The position numbers and the translations under genes are program-made. A stretch of DNA of 6,085 nt. Origin: Piscirickettsiaceae bacterium. Its GTDB lineage: Bacteria; Pseudomonadota; Gammaproteobacteria; Thiomicrospirales; Thiomicrospiraceae. The DNA is taken from NCBI GenBank assembly GCA_027019045.1, contig JALUXI010000268.1:1-6085 (forward strand). Direction: 5' to 3'. The notes below the pieces were generated by a model that saw nothing but the letters and a program-made list of their open reading frames with translations, made no database searches and was not told the origin of the DNA. Position 1 is the stretch's first letter, and every line of letters starts with the position of its first letter. Shown piece by piece: positions 1-5,436 of this stretch.

Positions 1-2
1 AA

Positions 3-197
3 AAAGGTAAGCAAGAAGGTAAATTAGAAGGCAAGCTGGAAGGTAAGCGAGAGTCGGCTCGAAGTTTGATTCTAGTGAAGTTTGGCGAGAAAGGACTTGC
101 TCAATGTGAAGTGCGCCTTGCTCAAGCATCAGAAGCGGTATTGGATAGAATTAACCATGCCATTTTTAGTGCAGAGTCAGTAGAAGAGCTTTTTTAG
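3..197 (+). CDS. C-terminal fragment of a Rpn-family (PD-(D/E)XK nuclease/transposase-like) protein, 5' end outside window
   Basis: An open frame enters from the left edge and ends at TAG 195-197, leaving 64 residues. The visible part starts with four tetrapeptide repeats (GKQE, GKLE, GKLE, GKRE). A helical tail of about 47 residues follows, containing LILVKFGEKGL and ending in AESVEELF. Lys/Glu/Gly repeats followed by a short helical tail, often annotated DUF4351-like, are typical of the Rpn (YhgA-like, 'recombination-promoting nuclease / putative transposase') family. The catalytic PD-(D/E)XK core would lie upstream and cannot be checked here, so the gene could be intact or a remnant. It converges on the permease gene with only 8 bases between the two stop codons. 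The family call rests on the repeat and tail style rather than on any catalytic motif. Other repeat-tailed proteins are possible. Confidence 0.7.
   Translation, partial: KGKQEGKLEGKLEGKRESARSLILVKFGEKGLAQCEVRLAQASEAVLDRINHAIFSAESVEELF
6..53 (+). repeat. Four tandem 12-base units encoding GKxE
   Basis: Four in-frame 12-base units (6-17, 18-29, 30-41, 42-53) encode GKQE, GKLE, GKLE and GKRE. The units share the pattern GGYAAR followed by a variable codon and a Glu codon, and differ mainly at third positions and in the variable codon. The array may continue left of the window. Such arrays in Rpn-type proteins are known to vary in copy number. At the protein level the unit forms a charged, probably helical linker. 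Confidence 0.85.
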
Positions 198-205
198 TTG
201 TCTAT

Positions 206-1399
206 TTAACGCCCTGCAAACACAATGCCTGGTGACATTTTCAGCAAGGGTCGGATACTAATCCAAGCGGCGATATAGCTGATCAGTAGTACGCCGATAA
301 TGGCAATGAGAGGCGCAAACCACGCCATTCTGAAAGGATAGCCGACGCTAAAGGCGAGGCTGGTGCCTGTCATCGCACAGAGTCCAATTCCCAATCCTAA
401 TCCAACCAGTGAGAGTGTGGTGGCTTGTACAAAGACCATCTGCTTGAGTTGTTCATTATTTGTCCCCAATGCTTTGAGGGTGGCGAACTGTTTTATATGC
501 TCATAGATAAACATAAACAGGAGGATGCCCGTCACGCCAAACCCGACCAGCATCGCTAAAATCAGCATGGAGGCCATATCGCCCACATCTTCTGAGTTGA
601 TGAGATACCATAAAATAGTGTCTTTTTTAAAATCTTCGGTGGTGCGAGCTTTCCAATAGGTGTGTTGGTTAATGATTTTAGCGACCGTGGCGGGATCTTG
701 TCCTTTGGCGACTTTAACCAAAATAAAGGTGGTTTTATTTTGGGTGGTCGGGGCAATGAGGTGTGCATTGGGGAGGGTGGTGTAGAGCAGAGGGCGAGGA
801 GGGAAGCGTCCAATGGTCTGGCTGACGGCTGCGACAATCAGGCGTTGATCATTGGCACGCACAATATCTCCAGGTTGAAGGGATCTCATCGGCACATCCA
901 AGTGTGCGCCATCGGCAGGCCACTGGTCTTGTAAATGAATGGGGGTGAGGAGTTTGTCGAAAGTTCCACCTGGATCGACCATGATTCGGTTAGGCGCTCT
1001 CACCTGTGTCAAGCTGCCAGCAACGGGATGAGGCATTCCTGTGAGAGTCAGTGGATCTACGCCTATCATTTGAAAGGTTTGAAACCGTCCATTGGCAAAT
1101 CGTACTTTAATATCTTCCAATAACAGCGGTTCAGCTTGCGCTACCCCAGGAATATTTTTGATTTGTTGGAGGGTGGAGAGTGAGAATTGTGAGGTCATCT
1201 CTGTGCTATTGACGGCGGGATCCATCACCCAAATATCTGCCGTACGGTTTTCACTGATGAGTGCAAAGCCTCTTGTCATGAAACCAGCAAAATAGCCCAT
1301 TGAGAAGGTAATCAGAAAGGCGGTAAAGGTAATGCCAGTCAGCAAGCCAATAGCTTTGGTGCGATCTCCTAGTAGCATTTTGAGGGCAAGTTTAGTCAT
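206..1399 (-). CDS. ABC exporter permease, MacB/FtsX type (DevC-like)
   Basis: This 397-residue inner-membrane protein has the MacB/FtsX (type VII ABC) topology. There is one N-terminal membrane helix (about residues 16-38), a large periplasmic domain (about 40-275), then three helices (about 277-298, 322-345 and 358-382). The segment after the second helix, FATLKALGTNNEQLKQMV (about 305-322), matches the cytoplasmic coupling region of FtsX-domain permeases. The periplasmic part, with FQMIGVDPLTLTG followed by GSL and an IMVD motif, resembles DevC-like permeases of proteobacteria and cyanobacteria. In this family the permease works as a dimer with the ATPase and drives a periplasmic adaptor mechanically. 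ATG 1397-1399 overlaps the adaptor stop by four bases (ATGA), which suggests translational coupling. An AGG lies about 10 bases upstream. The frame is intact and of normal length. The substrate is unknown. Confidence 0.9.
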   Translation of the reverse strand: MTKLALKMLLGDRTKAIGLLTGITFTAFLITFSMGYFAGFMTRGFALISENRTADIWVMDPAVNSTEMTSQFSLSTLQQIKNIPGVAQAEPLLLEDIKVRFANGRFQTFQMIGVDPLTLTGMPHPVAGSLTQVRAPNRIMVDPGGTFDKLLTPIHLQDQWPADGAHLDVPMRSLQPGDIVRANDQRLIVAAVSQTIGRFPPRPLLYTTLPNAHLIAPTTQNKTTFILVKVAKGQDPATVAKIINQHTYWKARTTEDFKKDTILWYLINSEDVGDMASMLILAMLVGFGVTGILLFMFIYEHIKQFATLKALGTNNEQLKQMVFVQATTLSLVGLGLGIGLCAMTGTSLAFSVGYPFRMAWFAPLIAIIGVLLISYIAAWISIRPLLKMSPGIVFAGR

Positions 1400-2286
1400 T
1401 TTGCAGGTGCCTGAATATAGACATCAAAGCTTTGTCCAATATAAATTGGAAAATGCTTGGGCGGGGTTAATCGATAGAGGGCTTGTAAGACGCGTGTATC
1501 CGTGCGTTCAGTTGTTTTACCGATAAGTTGGGTTTTGGAATAGAGTTTGGGTTCTAGGTGGTCAAAAGTCATCGGTACACTTAAATTTGGATGACCTTGT
1601 ACCACCGCAATCGCTTGAGATTGAGGTTGGAATCGTGGAATATCATATTCGTCGATATTGACGCGAAGGGTGAGTGCTTGGGTGCCGAGTTGCATGACCC
1701 CTTGTGACAAACAGGCATCGCTGTTTTGCCCTGTGTGACAGTTGATGGCAATGATGCGACCATCAAAGGGGGCGAGAATATGTGTCTGCTGGATTTGACT
1801 TTCGATGACTTGTTTTGCCGCTTTCGCTTGTTCAAGGGCTTGTTGGGCAATCTTGACAGCATCTTGTTTGGCGACAAAATCTTTTTCTGAGACGGCGCCT
1901 TCTGCTTGCTGTTTAAGTGCTTGGATAAAGTGGAACTGATGTTGAGCGGCATTCAGCTGCTGTTGTTTAAGCGCAATGGTTTTTTCGGCAACTTGCAATT
2001 GGGCTTGTAGAGGACGGTCATCAAGTTGATAGAGCTCGGTGCCTTTTGAGACAGCGTCGCCTACTTTGACCGATAAGGTCTGAATGACGCCTGCATGGTT
2101 GGGGTTGATGGGGTGGATTTGTTGAGAGGGTTCAACCGTGCCGACGCCATACACAAAATGTTTGAAAGGCAAATTAGGTTGCAAAATAGGTTTGGCCGCA
2201 GGCGGTGGCAGTTCGCCATAGAGAATCGCCACCATCCCAATGGAGAGACTAAAAAGAGCGAGCAGTATCCAGCGAGAAAGTTTCAT
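1396..2286 (-). CDS. HlyD-family periplasmic adaptor (membrane fusion protein), DevB-like
   Basis: This protein of 296 residues has the usual adaptor order. It has a short cytoplasmic start and one membrane helix (about 5-23). A lipoyl half-motif follows, with GVIQTLSVKVGDAVSKG and a closing LYQLD (66-89). A Gln/Ala/Lys-rich coiled-coil hairpin spans about 92-167. The second lipoyl half is THILAPFDGRII (168-179), followed by beta-barrel and membrane-proximal segments. Such adaptors bridge the inner-membrane transporter and an outer-membrane TolC-like channel. The frame is open upstream to 2373, but ATG 2284-2286 is preferred because it places the membrane helix at the N terminus and has GGAA about 9 bases upstream. 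The longer form would add 29 residues unlike an adaptor N terminus. The gene begins inside the ATPase gene (about 38-base overlap) and shares ATGA with the permease. Cys183 and Cys192 flank an unusual loop. Confidence 0.9.
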   Translation of the reverse strand: MKLSRWILLALFSLSIGMVAILYGELPPPAAKPILQPNLPFKHFVYGVGTVEPSQQIHPINPNHAGVIQTLSVKVGDAVSKGTELYQLDDRPLQAQLQVAEKTIALKQQQLNAAQHQFHFIQALKQQAEGAVSEKDFVAKQDAVKIAQQALEQAKAAKQVIESQIQQTHILAPFDGRIIAINCHTGQNSDACLSQGVMQLGTQALTLRVNIDEYDIPRFQPQSQAIAVVQGHPNLSVPMTFDHLEPKLYSKTQLIGKTTERTDTRVLQALYRLTPPKHFPIYIGQSFDVYIQAPAK

Positions 2287-2974
2287 CGGTATGCGTTCCA
2301 ATAATTCGCCCATCTTCCATTTCAGCAATGCGATCGGCGTATGAGTAAATACGATTGTCGTGGGTGACGACAATCAGGGTGGTTTGATGTTGTGCGGCAA
2401 TCGATTTGAGTAGCTGCATGGCCGTTTGCCCTGCTTGATGATCGAGTGCACTGGTGGGTTCATCGCAGATGATGAGGTCAGGCTGATGTACCAAGGCGCG
2501 AGCGATGGCGACCCGCTGTTGTTGTCCACCGCTGAGGTGAGCAGGGGTCTGATCCGCTTGTTCGGCAATGCCGACGGCTTTGAGAAAAGGGCGCGCTTGT
2601 TCTAAAGCTTTTTCATAATCCATGCCTTGAATAATGAGAGGGGAGGCAACATTTTCTAGGGCGGTGAGTGCAGGAAAGAGGTTGAAATTTTGAAAAACAA
2701 AACCGATATGTTTGCCTCGAAAAGCGGTTTTGTCCGCATCGGTCAATTGGAGAATGTCTTGTCCTAAAATTTCACAGCAGCCGCTATCAGCCTCAATCAA
2801 CCCTGTGATGACGGAAAGGAGCGTGGTTTTGCCACAACCCGAAGGTCCCACAATCATTAACAGTTCTTGCTGATAGACCGTTAAATCGACCCCTCGCAGG
2901 GCATAAGTTTTTGCCTCGCCTTCACCGTAGGTTTTGGTAATCTTTTCACATTGGACAATGGGTTGATGGCTCAT
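2249..2974 (-). CDS. ABC transporter ATP-binding protein (MacB/LolD/DevA type)
   Basis: This cytoplasmic ATPase powers the adjacent permease and adaptor. All catalytic motifs are present in the 241-residue form: an A-loop Tyr16, Walker A GPSGCGKTT (43-51), Q-loop Gln95 in FQNFNLFP, signature LSGGQQQR (147-154), Walker B LIICDE (167-172), D-loop SALD (175-178) and H-loop His205 in VTHD. Length and motif spacing fit the LolD/MacB-type group. The start is uncertain. ATG 2972-2974 gives MSHQPIVQ, a normal N terminus for the group. An in-frame GTG at 2990-2992, directly after the anmK stop, would add MIQFPT. An AGGTGA motif overlaps that stop and that GTG. It is about 14 bases before the ATG, which is long for a ribosome site. 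Expression probably depends on coupling to anmK translation. Its 3' end contains the start of the adaptor gene. Confidence 0.93.
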   Translation of the reverse strand: MSHQPIVQCEKITKTYGEGEAKTYALRGVDLTVYQQELLMIVGPSGCGKTTLLSVITGLIEADSGCCEILGQDILQLTDADKTAFRGKHIGFVFQNFNLFPALTALENVASPLIIQGMDYEKALEQARPFLKAVGIAEQADQTPAHLSGGQQQRVAIARALVHQPDLIICDEPTSALDHQAGQTAMQLLKSIAAQHQTTLIVVTHDNRIYSYADRIAEMEDGRIIGTHTDETFSLDTARSF

Positions 2975-2992
2975 GGTTGGAAATTGTATCAC

Positions 2993-4150
2993 CTATGGCA
3001 AAGTCAGGCTGCCTAAGACAGTGGGTTTGCCGCTGCCTGTGATTTGGGTGAGGTCTGTTGGGCGTTGGTGGTGGCGTTGGTGGGCGAGCCAAGCGATGAG
3101 CAGAGCTTCAATTGCCATCGGGTCGATGCCGAAAGCTTGGCTGCTTTGGACGGGGATAGCTAAGCTTTGCAAGCCTTGTTGAATGCGTTGCACTAGCGTG
3201 CTGTTCAAAGCCCCGCCGCCGCAGAGAATCAGCTGTTTGGCAGGAGTCTGTTGTATGGCTTCAATGATGAGGTCTGCAGTGAGTTGATTGAGTGTGGATA
3301 ATAAATCTTTTGGGTCACTTGGCAGCTCAAATGATTGTAGCCACTGATAGTTGAAAGTCTCTTTGCCTGTGCTTTTCGGTGGCGTTTGTTGGAAAAAAAG
3401 GTGTTGTTTGAGTTGATTCAGCAGCGTTTTGTCCACTTTGCCCTGTGCTGCGATGTCTCCATGCTTATCATAATCGCATGCAAAATAGCGTTGACACACT
3501 TCATCCATCAGTCCATTGCCAGGTCCTAAATCAAAGCCCAGTGTACGGTTATTTGTCAGCAAACTCAGGTTGCTAATGCCGCCGATATTGACGACGGCAA
3601 TTGCTTTGTGTTCGGCAATTTGTGGAGCAAAAAGGATTTTGTGAAAAGCGGGGGCGAGCGGTGCGCCTTGTCCGCCCAGAGCCATATCATCCACACGGAA
3701 GTCCGCCGCTACAGGGAGTCCGCTGCGTTTGGCGATGATGGCAGGATGGCCGATTTGTAGGCTCATGCCAAGATGACCGTGGAGCTGTGGAGCGTGAAAA
3801 ATGGTCTGTCCGTGGCTGCCTAAAACCGTGATGTCCGCGGGGCTGGTCTGCGTCCGCATCATCAATGCTTGTGCGGCACCTGAAAAAGCGAGTCCCAGTT
3901 CAAGTTGTAAGCTTGCCAGCTCTTGGAGCGAAATTTCTGGTTTTAAATTCAGTGCTTGTAGCCGTTGGGTTAAGCTTTTTTCCAGAGGGTGCGTCAAAAA
4001 AGACAGCGGGACTGGAGATTTTGGGATTTTTGTTGAATTTTCGCTGTTTTTTGCGGTTTTTTCGGCTGGAAATTCGGCTAAAACGGCATCAATACCATCT
4101 AGCGAGGTGCCTGACATCAGGCCAATGACAAGTTCCGTATCTTGTTTCAT
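2993..4150 (-). CDS. anmK: Anhydro-N-acetylmuramic acid kinase AnmK
   Basis: AnmK hydrolyses and phosphorylates 1,6-anhydro-MurNAc with ATP to give MurNAc-6-phosphate. This is a cytoplasmic step of peptidoglycan recycling, normally followed by MurQ (not encoded here). The 385-residue protein has the family hallmarks of the sugar kinase/Hsp70/actin fold: GLMSGTSLDGID (10-21), GSHGQT (111-116), ADFRVDDMALGGQGAPL (149-165, with Asp155 the likely catalytic base by alignment to the E. coli enzyme), NIGGISN (188-194), GFDLGPGN (205-212) and LCGGGALN (309-316). It is slightly longer than the E. coli protein. About ten extra residues, rich in Lys, Asn and Ser, lie near positions 28-48. ATG 4148-4150 overlaps the upstream peptidase stop as ATGA and has a good AGAAGG site six bases upstream. 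The pairing with a periplasmic M23 peptidase also occurs in other gammaproteobacteria, for example Pseudomonas. Confidence 0.97.
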   Translation of the reverse strand: MKQDTELVIGLMSGTSLDGIDAVLAEFPAEKTAKNSENSTKIPKSPVPLSFLTHPLEKSLTQRLQALNLKPEISLQELASLQLELGLAFSGAAQALMMRTQTSPADITVLGSHGQTIFHAPQLHGHLGMSLQIGHPAIIAKRSGLPVAADFRVDDMALGGQGAPLAPAFHKILFAPQIAEHKAIAVVNIGGISNLSLLTNNRTLGFDLGPGNGLMDEVCQRYFACDYDKHGDIAAQGKVDKTLLNQLKQHLFFQQTPPKSTGKETFNYQWLQSFELPSDPKDLLSTLNQLTADLIIEAIQQTPAKQLILCGGGALNSTLVQRIQQGLQSLAIPVQSSQAFGIDPMAIEALLIAWLAHQRHHQRPTDLTQITGSGKPTVLGSLTLP

Positions 4151-5349
4151 TCAAAACCTTCTACCCATGCAGCGGGTTTGGCGGGGATGCGTTGGAGTTG
4201 ACTGTCCATAATGCGGACAATCTTTTTAAATTGTTCTCGGTATTTTTTCGGCACAGGTGAGGCATCGGGGAATTTCACTTTGAGCGGATCCACATGGTGG
4301 CCGTTAATGCGGAATTCATAGTGCAAATGAGGACCTGTTGCCCAGCCTGTCATGCCAATATAGCCGATAATGTCACCCTGCTTCACCCACTGTCCTTTTT
4401 TGTATTTGCCAAAGCGAGACATATGGGCATAGACGGTCATATATTTGCGTCCATGCTGCACATAAATCACCCGTCCATAGCTACGGCTCCAGCCTCGGCG
4501 AGTGATTTTGCCATTGCCTGTGACATGAATCGGCGTGCCGATAGGACCTGCGTAATCCACCCCGTGATGGGCTTTCCATTTGTGTAATACAGGATGGTAA
4601 CGGCGGGGTTGGAAGCGAGAGGTGATGCGAACATAGTCCACAGGATTGCGAAGGAAGGCCTTTCTGAGGTTATGACCTTTTTCATCATAGTAGCCCACTT
4701 TTTTTCCTTGTTTGTCGGTGAGTAGAAAGGCTTTGTGGTGTTTGCCATCATGGGTGGTGATTTCCGCTGCGAGAATATCGCCATCGCCGATATATTGTCC
4801 ATCAATATATTTTTGTTGGTAAATGACCTTGAAGGTATCGCCAGGTCGCAGTTGGCGAATAAAGTCGATTTCCCATGAGAAGAGATCAGCGAGTTTCATA
4901 ATGCTGCGATCACTCAAGCCCGCTTTTTTGCCTGAGAGGTAGAGAGAATCTTTGATGGTGCCGCCTGTGGTGATGGTGTGGCGTTCGATCTCTTTTTGGA
5001 TTTTGCTGATGCTTTGGGGTTGGTTGTCTGCGATTTCTAAAACATAAATTAGACTACGGCTTTTGGGGTAGCGAATCTCTTTGAGGTGGCCTTGGGTGTC
5101 ATAGCCGAATTTCAGGGTGTCGCCTGCTTTGAGGTTGATAAATTTTTTTCCGTCTTTCAGTTTGGCAATTTTGTAACTCCAAAGAATCGGTGCATTCATA
5201 TCACTGAGGGCTCTGGAGAGGCTACCATTTTTAGGGACTGTGTAGGCTTGGTAGTGGAGAGATGCTTGGGTGTGTTCTGTTGTGTCGGCGAAAGTGGCGA
5301 CGGAATAACTGCCCAATAGCAGGCTCAAAATTAGGAAAAGAGTTTTCAT
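4147..5349 (-). CDS. Secreted M23-family (LytM/MepM-like) peptidoglycan metallopeptidase
   Basis: This protein of 400 residues starts with a signal peptide (MKTLFLILSLLLG..., probable cleavage after Ala21 in TFA|D) and should act in the periplasm. The middle region (about 40-235) resembles the Csd3/MepM-type N-terminal domains that regulate access to the active site. The C-terminal LytM domain keeps the zinc ligands: His261 and Asp265 in HHGVD, and His343 in the HLH motif (341-343). His308 in VYAHMS is a likely catalytic residue. Family members cleave peptide crosslinks in peptidoglycan. The exact bond is not readable from sequence. ATG 5347-5349 is chosen over the in-frame ATG 5386-5388 because it starts directly at the signal peptide, whereas the longer form would put 13 residues ahead of it and leave no room for a leader. 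No strong ribosome site precedes it. First gene of the five-gene unit. It overlaps anmK by four bases. Confidence 0.93.
   Translation of the reverse strand: MKTLFLILSLLLGSYSVATFADTTEHTQASLHYQAYTVPKNGSLSRALSDMNAPILWSYKIAKLKDGKKFINLKAGDTLKFGYDTQGHLKEIRYPKSRSLIYVLEIADNQPQSISKIQKEIERHTITTGGTIKDSLYLSGKKAGLSDRSIMKLADLFSWEIDFIRQLRPGDTFKVIYQQKYIDGQYIGDGDILAAEITTHDGKHHKAFLLTDKQGKKVGYYDEKGHNLRKAFLRNPVDYVRITSRFQPRRYHPVLHKWKAHHGVDYAGPIGTPIHVTGNGKITRRGWSRSYGRVIYVQHGRKYMTVYAHMSRFGKYKKGQWVKQGDIIGYIGMTGWATGPHLHYEFRINGHHVDPLKVKFPDASPVPKKYREQFKKIVRIMDSQLQRIPAKPAAWVEGFE
4157..4162 (-). promoter_or_regulatory. Ribosome binding site of anmK inside the 3' end of the peptidase gene
   Basis: AGAAGG on the minus strand lies six bases before the anmK ATG and within the last codons of the peptidase gene. 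It supports the ATG at 4150 as the true start and translation re-initiation at the ATGA overlap. Confidence 0.7.
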
Positions 5350-5368
5350 GATGTTGATGAAGTTTGTA

Positions 5369-5382
5369 CCTGCGGCGGCAGG
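5369..5382. repeat. Perfect 14-base palindrome in the divergent intergenic region
   Basis: CCTGC-GGCG-GCAGG forms a 5-base perfect stem with a 4-base loop. It sits in the spacer between the peptidase start codon and the glyQ promoter, roughly where the -35 element of the glyQ promoter would fall. It is GC-rich against AT-rich surroundings. It could be an operator, a leader hairpin of the minus-strand transcript or a dispersed small repeat. No T-run follows it on either strand, so it is not an intrinsic terminator. Confidence 0.5.
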
Positions 5383-5389
5383 CCTCATT

Positions 5390-5398
5390 TGTTATAAT
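5390..5398 (+). promoter_or_regulatory. Extended -10 promoter for glyQ
   Basis: TGT-TATAAT combines a perfect consensus -10 hexamer (5393-5398) with the TGn extension. No good -35 sequence is found at 16-18 bases upstream, where the GC-rich palindrome lies, which suits an extended -10 promoter. Transcription would start near 5405, giving a leader of about 32 bases before glyQ. Confidence 0.65.
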
Positions 5399-5422
5399 TG
5401 CGACATTTTACACGATTTGCAA
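5394..5422 (-). promoter_or_regulatory. Candidate sigma70 promoter for the M23-anmK-ABC operon
   Basis: On the minus strand, TTGCAA (5417-5422, four of six matches to consensus) and AATTAT (5394-5399, four of six) are separated by 17 bases. Transcription would start near 5387 and leave a leader of about 38 bases before the peptidase ATG at 5349. Its -10 shares bases with the glyQ -10 on the other strand. It is a weak match and could be coincidental in AT-rich DNA. Confidence 0.3.
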
Positions 5423-5425
5423 GGA
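5421..5425 (+). promoter_or_regulatory. Ribosome binding site of glyQ
   Basis: AAGGA lies 11 bases before ATG 5437-5439. The spacing is slightly long but acceptable, and it supports the MSAASDIS start. Confidence 0.6.
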
Positions 5426-5436
5426 AAACCGTAACG

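Noticed and set aside
6..53. Short tandem repeat considered as a CRISPR-like or regulatory array
   Set aside because: The units are 12 bases long, contiguous, in frame and without spacers. They are protein-coding GKxE repeats.
107..116. GAAGTGCGCC, close to the Pasteurellaceae uptake sequence AAGTGCGGT
   Set aside because: One base differs in the core, it is a single copy inside a coding sequence, and no full copies occur in the window.
1581..1952. 123-codon minus-strand open frame inside the adaptor gene
   Set aside because: It is a Lys/Ser-rich out-of-frame reading of the adaptor's coiled-coil region, whose true frame shows clear HlyD motifs.
2287..2373. 29-codon upstream extension of the adaptor
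   Set aside because: The extension runs through the ATPase gene's conserved 3' end and would place a non-signal segment before the membrane helix. ATG 2286 has a better ribosome site.
3801..4211. 136-codon plus-strand open frame antisense to anmK and the peptidase end
   Set aside because: It lies opposite two strongly recognised genes, has no family resemblance and reads as low-complexity Ser/Phe/Cys sequence. It is a shadow of the coding strand.
4467..4805. 112-codon minus-strand open frame inside the peptidase gene in another frame
   Set aside because: It is fully contained in the M23 catalytic gene, with no recognisable domain and no supporting start signal.
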